From assembly GCF_012932915.1 (NCBI RefSeq), contig NZ_VCQU01000007.1, forward strand, positions 310,001 to 374,000: a stretch of DNA of 64,000 nucleotides, given 5' to 3'. Below the pieces are notes generated by a model that saw only the letters and a program-made list of their open reading frames with translations, ran no database searches and was not told the DNA's origin. The DNA is from Antrihabitans stalactiti. GTDB taxonomy: Bacteria > Actinomycetota > Actinomycetes > Mycobacteriales > Mycobacteriaceae. Of the stretch, positions 36,506 to 45,655 are shown one piece after another; positions within the stretch are counted from its first letter, which is position 1, and every line of letters begins with the position of its first letter. A program made the position numbers and the translations under genes.

Positions 36506-37561
36506 CTAGATCGTCGTTCGACCTCGACGACGCTGACCGCTCCGCGGGAGCAATTCGAGAGCGCGCAGCCGGGGTGCGAGATCGTTCTCGAACAAGGTGA
36601 GGAATCGGCGTTGGTCGCGCCCCGGCGCGTGGAAGACGAGGTGGTCGAAGCCGGCGTCGATGTAGGGCTTGACCGCGGCGACCACCTCGTCGGGATCGGA
36701 GCCGACGATCCACCGCTTCGCGACTTGTTCGATCGGCAGCGCGTCCGCGGCCGCTTCCATGGTGATCGGGTCGTCGATGGTGTGCTTTTGTTGTGGCGTC
36801 AACGACAACGGCGCCCAGAACCGTGTATTGCTCAGTGCCAGTTCAGGATCCCTCTCGTAGGAAATCTTGATTTCGATCATCCGATCGATGTCACCAGCCG
36901 GCTGGCCGGCGGCCTCCGCACCTTCGTCGACTGCAGGTAGCAGCTTGTCTGTGTAGAGGTCCATGCCTTTGCCGGATGTACAGATGAAGCCGTCGCCCGA
37001 CTCGCCCGCATAGCGTGCGACGACGGGTCCGCCGGCGGCGATGTAGATCGGGATGCCACCCTCGGGGACGTCGTAGATCGACGCACTCTTAGTGCGGTAG
37101 TACTCGCCGCGGAAATCCACGCGTTCGCCCTGCCACAATTCGCGCATGAGAGCCACGGCCTCACGCAAGCGTGCGAAACGTTCCTTGAACGCTGGCCATT
37201 CACCGACGTACCCGGTCGCGATCTCGTTGAGCGCCTCACCTGTTCCGACACCGAGCATGATCCTGTCGGGGTACAGACACGCCATCGTGGCGAACGCTTG
37301 CGCGACGACGGCTGGGTTGTAGCGGAAAGTAGGCGTCAACACCGATGTGCCGAGCTGGATTCGCTCGGTGCGCTCGCCGACCGCAGTCATCCACGAGATC
37401 GAGAACGGCGCGTGCCCGCCCTTGTGGCGCCACGGCTGAAAGTGATCGGAGACTGTCGCCGATTCCATACCGTGTACTTCGGCCAACACGCCCAATTCGA
37501 CCAACTCGCGGGGTCCGAACTGCTCGGCCGAGGCCTTGTAGCCCAGCTTCAGCGCGCGCAT
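36506..37561 (-). CDS. fgd: F420-dependent glucose-6-phosphate dehydrogenase
   Basis: A 351-residue TIM-barrel enzyme that oxidises glucose-6-phosphate and reduces F420, the main source of F420H2 in mycobacteria and relatives. The N-terminus [20 protein letters not shown] and segments [35 protein letters not shown] and [17 protein letters not shown] follow mycobacterial FGD closely. The start MRALKLGYK (37561) matches the family N-terminus; in-frame starts at 37588 or 37696 are possible. A basic C-terminal tail of about 15 residues is extra. It is first in the operon with fbiD and fbiC, which couples cofactor making to its reduction. Confidence 0.95.
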   Translation of the reverse strand: MRALKLGYKASAEQFGPRELVELGVLAEVHGMESATVSDHFQPWRHKGGHAPFSISWMTAVGERTERIQLGTSVLTPTFRYNPAVVAQAFATMACLYPDRIMLGVGTGEALNEIATGYVGEWPAFKERFARLREAVALMRELWQGERVDFRGEYYRTKSASIYDVPEGGIPIYIAAGGPVVARYAGESGDGFICTSGKGMDLYTDKLLPAVDEGAEAAGQPAGDIDRMIEIKISYERDPELALSNTRFWAPLSLTPQQKHTIDDPITMEAAADALPIEQVAKRWIVGSDPDEVVAAVKPYIDAGFDHLVFHAPGRDQRRFLTLFENDLAPRLRALELLPRSGQRRRGRTTI

Positions 37562-37765
37562 AGGCAGAGCGGGGTGCGCCGGCTGCATTCGGTCGTACTT
37601 GCAAGAGTCCACGACACAATCCGTTCTGCCGTAATGCTTTTCGTCGTTGATGGTTGGTGTTCGCGCACGACGATGCGGGTCGAACACCCGCCTCATCGAG
37701 GCCGGGCGCGACTATTCGCGCGAAAGACGTTTCTAAGCAACAGATTTAGAACAGCCGAGCGACCC

Positions 37766-38962
37766 TCACAAGCTGTCTAGACCAAGTGTCGCGAGCGCTG
37801 CGCACGTGAGTTCCGCCGGGAACTGCTTGTATTGCCGCAGATGTGGAATCCGCACGCAATCGTCGATGATCGTCTTGGCTGCCCGGACCAGCGTCGAGGC
37901 ACGTGTGTCGGGCAGTTCGGGGCGGGCAACCGACATCCAGCGTTGCCACTCCGAAATGTAGTCGGCTTGAACGCGATCGAAGCGCTCGACGACCGGACCG
38001 GGGAGGTAGAGCCGTTCGGTGAGTGAAACAGCCAGCAGATCGGTCGCCTCGAGTGCTATCCGTATGTACCCGTGGACGAGTTGGACGATCACGGCCTCGT
38101 CGGGGCACGGAAGGCGCATAGCTCGCGACATTTCCAGCGCCAGCCATTCGTCGAGTCGATTCATGGTGGCGACCAAGATCTCAGCTTTGTTGTCGAAATA
38201 CCGATAGAGCGCGGGGCCGACGATGCCGAGCTGACCGCCGATATCGTCGATGCTGACCCCGGCGAACCCTTTGTTGCGGAATGCGCTGGCCGCGGCGTAG
38301 ATCAGTTGTTCACGCCGTGAGCTCGATGTCCTGTCGACTTCAGCGCCGACCGACATCCCTTCAGCGACTGGCGCGTTGATGACCCGCTTGCCCGCTGCGA
38401 TCAGATCCTGGGCGAGGCGTTGACGTGAGAGTGTGCTCTCGTAGAGTCCGGTACCAGTCATGATGCTGACAACGGCCCAGCTTCTGATGTCGGCGACGGC
38501 GTCGTCGAAGTCATCTCGCTCGGAGTTCACGACGAGTGCTTCGACTTGTTTGGCCATCGATCGGGCTTGTCTGCGGACCAATCGATAGTTGTCGGGATCG
38601 AGGTGTCGGGCCTCGCGTTGCCAGAGCAGGGACAATCGACGGCTGTCGAGTGCTGCCTCGGTGAAAGCAGTCAGGGATGCGTCGAGACCGCGCGGCTCGG
38701 ATGACTGCTTCGCCAGGTCGGCGAAGGTCTCCATAAGCCGTTGCTGGTCCTGCAGCACGACATGCGACAGCAGGGCCTGCTTGTTCTGGTAATGGCGGTA
38801 GAGGGCCCGGGCCGTGATATTGCTCGCCTCGGCGATGTCCTCCATGCGCACGGCGTGGAAGCCGCGCGCGCTGAATAGCTCGCTGGCGTTCTCGGCGATT
38901 TCAGCTCGTCGGTGTCGAGGGCGGGCCTTGGGGGCCCGGGATTCCGCGGCGGCGGCGTCCAT
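37766..38962 (-). CDS. Tandem TetR regulator (two fused TetR domains)
   Basis: A 398-residue protein holding two full TetR units. The first HTH is at about 20-60 (MEDIAEASNITARALYRHYQNKQALL) and its ligand domain runs to about 205; the second HTH is at about 225-265 (IDDIGGQLGIVGPALYRYFDNKAEIL). One chain would make a pseudo-dimer. ATG 38962 has GGAGAGGAG upstream. It follows the SMP-30 gene by 100 bp on the same strand and probably controls the ligase/dehydrogenase operon. Confidence 0.93.
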   Translation of the reverse strand: MDAAAAESRAPKARPRHRRAEIAENASELFSARGFHAVRMEDIAEASNITARALYRHYQNKQALLSHVVLQDQQRLMETFADLAKQSSEPRGLDASLTAFTEAALDSRRLSLLWQREARHLDPDNYRLVRRQARSMAKQVEALVVNSERDDFDDAVADIRSWAVVSIMTGTGLYESTLSRQRLAQDLIAAGKRVINAPVAEGMSVGAEVDRTSSSRREQLIYAAASAFRNKGFAGVSIDDIGGQLGIVGPALYRYFDNKAEILVATMNRLDEWLALEMSRAMRLPCPDEAVIVQLVHGYIRIALEATDLLAVSLTERLYLPGPVVERFDRVQADYISEWQRWMSVARPELPDTRASTLVRAAKTIIDDCVRIPHLRQYKQFPAELTCAALATLGLDSL

Positions 38963-39062
38963 TTCAGTAGTCTCCTCTCCGCCTGCCGGTATCTTAGTTG
39001 CCAGTTCGGACGTCAAGAACGGGGCTGGACTCGCACCGTTCTCACGCTTGCTGCCAAGTAAT

Positions 39063-39935
39063 TCAGGCGCCGGACGCACCGGGTGCCCCCTCGCGTCCGA
39101 CCTCTGCGACGGCGATCACAGCTTTCGAGCGTCCTTGGAGGAAGTCTTCAAGCGTGGTGTCGTTGCAACTCATGTAAAGCGTGCCGAGATCCTCGCCGCC
39201 GAACGCGCACGCGACCGCCTGGGCGCCCGAAACCGGTACCTTGTCGGTGATCTCGCCGCCCTCCATAACACGGTAGAAGCCACTGTCGTCGCCAGTAGTC
39301 AGAGCGTTGCCGAACCACACACCACCGTCACGGTCGAGGGCGATGCCGTCAGGGTTGAACGAATCCTCAAGTTGGGCCCAGGCCCGCTGATTCGACAGCG
39401 ATCCGTCTGCGGCGATGTCGTAGGCAGTGACCCGGTGCCGGAAGGTCTCGGCGACCAGCAGAACCCCCTCGGGCGTGACAGCCATACCGTTGGGAAAGAG
39501 CACATCGCCGACGACGGTATTGACGGTGCCTTGCGGATCGATGTGCGCCAGCGCCGTGGGCTTGGGGTCCTCCGACCCGACGGCGAAACCGAAGTTGCCC
39601 GCGTAGATGTGCCCGTCTGCAGTAACGAGCATGTCGTTGCCCGGTCCTCCGGCGATGCTGCTGAAGTCGGCAAACGTGCTCACCGACCCGTCGTCGGCGA
39701 CGCGTTGGATTGTCGCGTCGGCTTGGGAAACGACGAGTGTCGAACCATCGGGCAAGAACCCCAAACCGGAAGGGGCGCCAGGAATTTCGGTGATAGTGGT
39801 GGCCGTTCCATCCGCTGCGAACGTCATGACCTTCTTACTGAAGAAATCACTGGCCCAGAGTGCGCCGTCGTGCCAGCGCAAGCCTTCGAGGAACTGGTGA
39901 CCCGATGCGAACTCGGTCAGGGTGTGCGTTTTCAT
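39063..39935 (-). CDS. SMP-30/gluconolactonase/LRE family protein
   Basis: A 290-residue six-bladed beta-propeller. The metal-site segments are EGLRWHDGALWASDFF (first Glu), GAPSGLGFLPDGS, GGPGNDMLVTADGHIY (Asn/Asp) and NPDGIALDRDGGVWFGNAL. The family hydrolyses lactones, so it may open a ring lactone in the acyl-CoA pathway encoded beside it. It overlaps the ligase stop by 4 bp and is the last gene of the operon that begins at 45.66 kb. Confidence 0.9.
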   Translation of the reverse strand: MKTHTLTEFASGHQFLEGLRWHDGALWASDFFSKKVMTFAADGTATTITEIPGAPSGLGFLPDGSTLVVSQADATIQRVADDGSVSTFADFSSIAGGPGNDMLVTADGHIYAGNFGFAVGSEDPKPTALAHIDPQGTVNTVVGDVLFPNGMAVTPEGVLLVAETFRHRVTAYDIAADGSLSNQRAWAQLEDSFNPDGIALDRDGGVWFGNALTTGDDSGFYRVMEGGEITDKVPVSGAQAVACAFGGEDLGTLYMSCNDTTLEDFLQGRSKAVIAVAEVGREGAPGASGA

Positions 39936-41554
39936 TGTTCGCTCCTTGAGGTTGCGGTGAGCTGATAGCCGGACTGTGTGTTCTCACGCGCCAGCGCGCG
40001 GAGTGTGAATTTTTGGACTTTGCCGCTTGGGTTGCGTGGAAGGGCGTCGAGCAAGATGAGGCGTTCCGGAAGCTTCTGGCGCGCGATCTGCCGGCCAGTC
40101 AGCCACACGACGATCTCGGAGAGCGTGATGCTCTCCCCCGGTTCAGGGACGACGACTGCGCAGACCCGTTCGACAAGCACCGGGTCCGGGGATGAGACGA
40201 CCGCGATGTCTGAGATCTTCGGGTGCTCGAACAAGTGGTCCTCGATCTCCTTGGCGCTGATGTTCTCACCGCCACGGATGATGATGTCTTTCTTCCGGCC
40301 AACGATCTCGACGAAGCCGTCGGCGTCGATGCGCGCTAGGTCGCCGGTCCGAAACCAGCCGTCGGCGCTGAACGCGTCGTCGTTGAGGGCGGCATCGAGA
40401 TACCCCAGAAACAGCTCCGGCCCACGGACTTGGAGCTCACCATCTGGTCCAAGGCGCAAATCAGCGTTGCCGAGGGCTCTCCCATCGGTGTGTGCTCGTT
40501 TGGTCAGCGCATCCGATTCGTTGCTGCCGGTGGCGGTCGGGTATTCGGTGGATCCGTATCCTCGGCTGACCATGCAGTGCAGCGTCGAAGTAGCGGCCTT
40601 GATCAGCTCCGGAGGCACGTCGGCGCCACCGCAGGCGAAGACTCGTAGCGAGCTGATGTCGTAATCGGACAGCGTCGGCTCGTGGAGAATTCCGTAAAGG
40701 AACGGTGTCGCGGCCACGACGAAGCTGCACGCGTGCTGCTGGATCAGTGCCAGCGCCCGCTCGGGCCTCCAGATGTCGAGAAGCACGACGGTACTGCCCA
40801 GCATGAAGGGAAGCTGTATCCCGTAGAGGACTCCGATGATGTGCCCGACTGGAGACGGCATGAATACGACGTCCGACGTGGAGAGTCCGAAGAAGTCGAT
40901 AACGCTGCGGTTTTCGTAATCGAGCGTGTTATGGCTGTGCAACACACCTTTCGGTACTGATGTGGTGCCCGAGGTATACAGCAACAACGCGATGTCGTTC
41001 GCGTCACGAGGACCCCGCGCGATGTCTTGGGCTCGGCCCTCGTTGATCAGGTCGTCGAACCGCACGTGATTGTTGTCGGCCCGGGCGCCGACCACGACGA
41101 CGATCTCCAGGTCGCGGACATCCGGCCAAATCTCATCAATCATCGCCGGATAGTCGAAGCCCCGAAATTTCTGTGGGACCACAACCACTTTCGACACTGC
41201 CTGCCGCAGAATGAACGCGGTCTCCTTGGAGCGGTAGATCGGGATGATCGGGTTGCTGACCGCACCGATCCGTAGCGATGCCAGGTGAACCACGATCGCC
41301 TCGACCCAGTTCGGCAGCATCCACGAGACCACATCGCCGTGCCCGACCCCGCGTGCGCTCAGCGCAGAGGCGAGCCGGTTCACGTTCTGATCCAGATTGC
41401 GGTAAGTCCAGGATCGTCCTCGGTCGATGACGGCGACGTGCTCGGGCGATGTGGTGGCGTGGGCGGTCAGGTAGTCGTCGACCAGATTTCCTGCCCAAAG
41501 CCCTTCATCGATGTGGTGGCGCATTCTCGCGTCGTCGAGCCTCGTTGCCTTCAC
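39932..41554 (-). CDS. AMP-dependent acyl-CoA ligase (cyclohexanecarboxylate-CoA ligase-like)
   Basis: A 540-residue ANL enzyme with LLYTSGTTSVPKGVLHSH (near 195), the motif RGYGSTEYP, GWFRTGDLARIDADGFVEIVGRKKDIIIRGGENIS and the catalytic Lys in NPSGKVQKF. The overall pattern recalls cyclohexanecarboxylate- and medium-chain acyl-CoA ligases. It activates the acid that the two acyl-CoA dehydrogenases and the crotonase then process. It overlaps its neighbours by 4 bp on each side. Confidence 0.92.
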   Translation of the reverse strand: MKATRLDDARMRHHIDEGLWAGNLVDDYLTAHATTSPEHVAVIDRGRSWTYRNLDQNVNRLASALSARGVGHGDVVSWMLPNWVEAIVVHLASLRIGAVSNPIIPIYRSKETAFILRQAVSKVVVVPQKFRGFDYPAMIDEIWPDVRDLEIVVVVGARADNNHVRFDDLINEGRAQDIARGPRDANDIALLLYTSGTTSVPKGVLHSHNTLDYENRSVIDFFGLSTSDVVFMPSPVGHIIGVLYGIQLPFMLGSTVVLLDIWRPERALALIQQHACSFVVAATPFLYGILHEPTLSDYDISSLRVFACGGADVPPELIKAATSTLHCMVSRGYGSTEYPTATGSNESDALTKRAHTDGRALGNADLRLGPDGELQVRGPELFLGYLDAALNDDAFSADGWFRTGDLARIDADGFVEIVGRKKDIIIRGGENISAKEIEDHLFEHPKISDIAVVSSPDPVLVERVCAVVVPEPGESITLSEIVVWLTGRQIARQKLPERLILLDALPRNPSGKVQKFTLRALARENTQSGYQLTATSRSEQ

Positions 41555-42711
41555 TTTCGGCCCCCAACTTGCGCCGGTGCGTCGTCGCGTCCGGAGTCGG
41601 TGGTTGTGGTTGCCGGGGCGATGTGCAGGAGAGCCGTACCGACCTTCAACTGCAGCTCGGTGTCGTCGCCGTACCAGCTCCGCAGAGCCAGCGCACGCTT
41701 GTAGTACCAGCTCACGTCACTTTCGGTGGTGAATCCCATTCCGCCGTGCAGCTGGATGGCGTCCTCGCAGATAAGGATTGCCGTCAGGGCGGCGTGCGCT
41801 TTCGCGGTCGCCGCCAAGATGTCCAAGTCGGCTGCGGATGCGTGGTCGGCATTGTCGAGAGATGCCACGCATAGGTTGTGCAAACCAGCCCAGCGTGTGT
41901 GCATATCGGCAGCGATGTGTTTGACCGCTTGGAAGCTTCCGATCGGTCGGTCGAACTGCCTGCGTTGGCTCAGGTACTCGATGGTGCGCTCGAGACTGCG
42001 GTGTGCGACGCCGCTGAGCTCACAGGCGATGAGGAGCCGGGCCCATGAGCGGATGCGGGTGACGAGTGCCTCGGCCGCGGGCCCGAATGCCGCCGCTTCG
42101 GCGTGGACCTCATTGAAAGTGACACGAGCAAACTCGGTCGCGGGGTCGGCGCTGTCTACTTCTTCGATGTGCACTCCGGCCGCTGCCGCGTCGACCAAAC
42201 ACACTGCTAGCCCCGGCGTTGCTTCTGCCACAACGACCAACAGGCTCGCCTGTCCTGCGAAGCGGACAGCGTTAACGGTGCCGGCAAGGGTGTGATCATG
42301 CAGCGTCACCGATCCGAGGTCGGCGCTCCAGTCGGCAGTGACGCCGGCGTCGACGAGCGCCAGCGGAATCCCGGTCTCGACAGCTGCGGCAATTGGAGGT
42401 GACAACTCCGAGCCGTCGAGTCTCAGCAACAGGGCGGGGAGCAGGACGTTCTCCAGCAGCGGGCCCGTCGCCAGGTGCCGACCGAACTGGGCGAACACTG
42501 TGCCGAGTTCGGAAAGGGGTGCCCCGAGCCCCCCATAAATCTCGGGCACTGCAAGCGCGTACCACCCGAGATCGGCCAGTTCAGTTGCAAATCCAGGGTC
42601 CCAACCACCGGTCTCGAGGATCTTGCGACGCCGGTCTCCGTCGTAGGAACGAGTGAGGTATTCGTCGACTGCGGTGGCGAACTCCGCGGTGCTCTGGTTG
42701 TCGTCAGCCAC
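41551..42711 (-). CDS. Acyl-CoA dehydrogenase (first of a pair)
   Basis: A 386-residue acyl-CoA dehydrogenase with LADLGWYALAVPEIYGGLGAPLSELGTVFAQFG at the N-terminal domain and IQLHGGMGFTTESDVSWYYKR at the C-terminal domain. The usual strand FAD segment is poorly kept, so this may be a partner subunit. It overlaps the second dehydrogenase gene by 8 bp. Adjacent, dissimilar pairs of this kind form alpha2beta2 enzymes in steroid and ring-acid pathways, which is the likely arrangement here. Confidence 0.9.
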   Translation of the reverse strand: MADDNQSTAEFATAVDEYLTRSYDGDRRRKILETGGWDPGFATELADLGWYALAVPEIYGGLGAPLSELGTVFAQFGRHLATGPLLENVLLPALLLRLDGSELSPPIAAAVETGIPLALVDAGVTADWSADLGSVTLHDHTLAGTVNAVRFAGQASLLVVVAEATPGLAVCLVDAAAAGVHIEEVDSADPATEFARVTFNEVHAEAAAFGPAAEALVTRIRSWARLLIACELSGVAHRSLERTIEYLSQRRQFDRPIGSFQAVKHIAADMHTRWAGLHNLCVASLDNADHASAADLDILAATAKAHAALTAILICEDAIQLHGGMGFTTESDVSWYYKRALALRSWYGDDTELQLKVGTALLHIAPATTTTDSGRDDAPAQVGGRK

Positions 42712-43885
42712 GGGGAAGTCCTAGGAGTCGTTCGGCGATGATGTTGCGTTGTATTTGTGAGGTGCCGCCGTAGATGGATGCCGCGCGTGAGTAGAGATGC
42801 TCATGGGCCCAGCGTTCGCACTGCAGGCCGTGCGGTTGGGAGTTCGACAGCGCGCGCAGCGGTCCAAGAAGGTCGGAGATCTCGGAAAATACAGTCTGCT
42901 CAACCTCGTTGAGCAGCAGCTTGTCAACTGAATCCACAGGCGTTGGCCCTGCGGCCGCGACCAGTCTGGCAGTGGTCTGGCGTGTCTGAGCGTTCAGCAC
43001 TTGCAGTGCGATGTGTGCGCGACCGATGGCGGCGCGGGTACGCCGGTCCAGTTCTGAATTGCCGGTGGTGTTGCCGTTGCGATGTTCTCTGAGTTGGCCG
43101 ACCGCGTCGTCCAGCGCCACTTCTAGTTCGACTCGGCGCCGCAGCGTAGCTCCCGCGCGTTCGCTACCGAGGGTGTGTGTTGCGATGAGCCATCCTTCGT
43201 TCAAGTCGCCGAGCAAGTTTCGGTGCGGTACTCGAACTTCGTCGAAGAAGACTTCGCAAAATTCCTTGTCGCCGGTCATTTGTTCGACCTGATTTGTGGT
43301 GATGCCGGGACTTGTCATGTCGACCAGGAGATAGCTGATGCCGGCCTGTTTGCGCACGGACGTGTCCGTGCGGACGAGCAGGGCGCACCATTGCGCCTCG
43401 TGCGCCCAGCTGGTCCAGATCTTCTGTCCGGACACGACGAACTCGTCACCTCCGACCACTGCCCGGGTACGCAGTGAGGCCAGGTCTGATCCCGCGTCCG
43501 GTTCGGAGAAGCCTTGGCACCAGATGTCGTCGCCAGACAGCAGCCGCGGTAACAGCTCAGTTCGCTGCCAGTCACTTCCGTACCTGTCGATCGAAGGCCC
43601 AACGACTTCGAGTCCGATGAGTCCGATCGGAGCGGCCGCTCTGGCTCGGACGAGTTCCTCGATGAACACCAGCTGATGCAGGTGGGTAAGCCCTTGTCCC
43701 CCTGCCTCTTTCGACCAGGCGATGCCGACCCAGCCGGCCTCGAAGAGAGTCTTCTGCCACTGTCGTAGGACCGCGAATCGTGCGGTGAGATCGAGTGGCA
43801 CGTCGGGAAGTTCGGTGTCGGCAAGCCATGCCCTCGCCCGCATCCGGTACGTGTCGAGTGATTCGCTCGTCATTGTCGCGTTCAT
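42704..43885 (-). CDS. Acyl-CoA dehydrogenase (second of a pair)
   Basis: A 393-residue acyl-CoA dehydrogenase with KEAGGQGLTHLHQLVFIEEL, the FAD segment WCQGFSEPDAGSDLASL, and KIWTSWAHEAQW. The C-terminal motif is YGGTSQIQRNIIAERLLGLPR: the Glu common just before GT in fatty-acid enzymes is Gly, as in many actinobacterial FadE proteins, so the base may be placed elsewhere or supplied by the partner. It starts within the crotonase stop (ATGA). Confidence 0.92.
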   Translation of the reverse strand: MNATMTSESLDTYRMRARAWLADTELPDVPLDLTARFAVLRQWQKTLFEAGWVGIAWSKEAGGQGLTHLHQLVFIEELVRARAAAPIGLIGLEVVGPSIDRYGSDWQRTELLPRLLSGDDIWCQGFSEPDAGSDLASLRTRAVVGGDEFVVSGQKIWTSWAHEAQWCALLVRTDTSVRKQAGISYLLVDMTSPGITTNQVEQMTGDKEFCEVFFDEVRVPHRNLLGDLNEGWLIATHTLGSERAGATLRRRVELEVALDDAVGQLREHRNGNTTGNSELDRRTRAAIGRAHIALQVLNAQTRQTTARLVAAAGPTPVDSVDKLLLNEVEQTVFSEISDLLGPLRALSNSQPHGLQCERWAHEHLYSRAASIYGGTSQIQRNIIAERLLGLPRG

Positions 43886-44655
43886 CGCCCTGTGTAAATC
43901 GGTGCGCGCCGTTCGAGAAAAGCGTTGACCGCCTCTTTGGAGTCGTCGTAGGCGGACAATTCACGGGTTAGCGCCTGCTCGAATTCATAACCCGGTTTGA
44001 GGTCCATGTACTCGATGCCGTTGAGGCTGCGTTTGGCGAGTTCGAGGGTCACGGGGCTGTGCCGGGCGATCGAGCGAGCCAGCGCCAGAGCGGATTCGAG
44101 CAACTTCTCCTCTGGGACGATTTCCACGATCCCGCCGTACGGCAGCAGCTTTTCGGCGGGATATTGGTCACCGGTGTAGTGCATCAAACGCACCACTCCT
44201 TGCGGCGCGAGCCGTGAGAGGTGTTTTGCGCCGCCGAGCACCCCGACGTTGACCTCGGGTGTGGCAAACCGTGCCCCCTCGGCCGCGATGACGAGGTCGC
44301 ACGATGCCGCGATCGCGAGTCCGGACCCCACCGCGGCACCGTGGACCGCTGCGATAACGGGGAACGGTGAGTCGTAAATCGCCCAGAACGCTTCACGAGC
44401 CAGCTTCAGCCGTTCTGGCGCATTGTCCGGATTCAAGGTTTGGAAGTCAGCGAGGTCATTGCCCGCGCAGAAGTGCTTGCCCTTCGCGGCGAGCACCACG
44501 ACCCGGGCTCGTGGGAGGTATTCGACTGCGTGGCTGAAGAATTCGCGGATTTCGCTGTAAAATCTTTGGTCGGTCGCGTTGAGCGGCGGCCGGTTCAGCC
44601 ACACGGTGGCGACGGGACCTTCCTCGCTCCACTCGATGAACATGAGGTCTTTCAT
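43882..44655 (-). CDS. Enoyl-CoA hydratase/isomerase family protein
   Basis: A 257-residue crotonase with AKGKHFCAGNDLADFQ (near 60) and HGAAVGSGLAIAASCDL (near 105) forming the oxyanion hole, and ARFATPEVNVGVLGGAKHL. It should hydrate the enoyl-CoA made by the dehydrogenase pair. It lies 25 bp behind the LLM gene and overlaps the dehydrogenase start. Confidence 0.92.
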   Translation of the reverse strand: MKDLMFIEWSEEGPVATVWLNRPPLNATDQRFYSEIREFFSHAVEYLPRARVVVLAAKGKHFCAGNDLADFQTLNPDNAPERLKLAREAFWAIYDSPFPVIAAVHGAAVGSGLAIAASCDLVIAAEGARFATPEVNVGVLGGAKHLSRLAPQGVVRLMHYTGDQYPAEKLLPYGGIVEIVPEEKLLESALALARSIARHSPVTLELAKRSLNGIEYMDLKPGYEFEQALTRELSAYDDSKEAVNAFLERRAPIYTGR

Positions 44656-44680
44656 TGTCGTTTGAACCCCTTTTGGTTGG

Positions 44681-45655
44681 TCAGCCGTGGAACGCTGTGG
44701 CGAATGCCTCGAGCTCGCGTGGGATATCCGCGCCGGCGGGTTGGAAGTGCACGAAATCGCACCCGCCCTCTTCGAGCTGGGCGAGCTTGTCCCGCCACTG
44801 TTGTGCAGTGAGTGAGAGCCCAGCGCCCACCATCACCGCACCGTTGATGAAGGGTCGGTCGACGTCGTTGACGCCGACTACGTGGCGATCGTGCATCGCA
44901 ATGTGACGGATGTTCTCAGGAATGTGGTCGTACGCAGCGGCCCAAGCCCTGCCACCTTCACCAAGCAACTCGTCGATCACGTCGTGCTCGACGGCCCAGT
45001 GCAGAAACAGACCGGCGCCGTGGCCGGCCGCGTCGATTGCCCTTTCGGACCCGGGGTCCTCGCCGTCATCGAGCACCGTGCCGATAACCATCATCATTTG
45101 ACGATCGAAACCTGGTTCAGGGGCGGTGATCCGGAGAAGTTCGGCACCAAGCTCCCGGGCGACCTGGGTGCCCTTCGGACCCTCGCCGGCCACACCCCAG
45201 GGCACGGTGATCGGAAGAGTTGGGCCGAAGCGCTCGTCGGGGTGTATCAGCTGCATGATTGCCCCCTCCCATTCGACCTGCTCACCACGCAAAAGTGCTT
45301 GAACAGTGCGCGCGTAGTGCTTGACCGTCGCCCATCGCACTGGGGGCTGCCCCATGGCTAGGCGCCCGGTGAAACCACTCCCGATTCCTACAAGAACGCG
45401 CTCCACGCCCACGGCCTTGACGAGCGTCGTGATCGCCGACGCCGTCACCATCGGATGCCGCAGGCTCGGAATCAAAACCCCCGTCCCGAGCACGATTCGG
45501 TCGGTGAGGTCCGCCGCCTGGATCAGTTCCATCCAAACGTCCGGGTAGAGCGCCGGAGAGTCGTAGCAAAGCGCTCGCTCGTAACCGAGTTTCTCAGCGA
45601 TGCGGATGTGCTCCGGAGTCTCCAGCGACGTTGCGAATGAGCATCCCAGCTTCAT
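44681..45655 (-). CDS. LLM-class F420-dependent oxidoreductase
   Basis: A 324-residue luciferase-like TIM barrel with CYDSPALYPDVWMEL, DRIVLGTGVLIPSLRHP and VERVLVGIGSGFTGRLAMG. The GSGFTGR segment and length fit actinobacterial F420-dependent members similar to methylenetetrahydromethanopterin reductases. It is the first gene of the operon 45.66-39.06 kb, so it probably carries out an early oxidation or reduction on the substrate. An inverted repeat lies 84 bp upstream. Confidence 0.9.
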   Translation of the reverse strand: MKLGCSFATSLETPEHIRIAEKLGYERALCYDSPALYPDVWMELIQAADLTDRIVLGTGVLIPSLRHPMVTASAITTLVKAVGVERVLVGIGSGFTGRLAMGQPPVRWATVKHYARTVQALLRGEQVEWEGAIMQLIHPDERFGPTLPITVPWGVAGEGPKGTQVARELGAELLRITAPEPGFDRQMMMVIGTVLDDGEDPGSERAIDAAGHGAGLFLHWAVEHDVIDELLGEGGRAWAAAYDHIPENIRHIAMHDRHVVGVNDVDRPFINGAVMVGAGLSLTAQQWRDKLAQLEEGGCDFVHFQPAGADIPRELEAFATAFHG

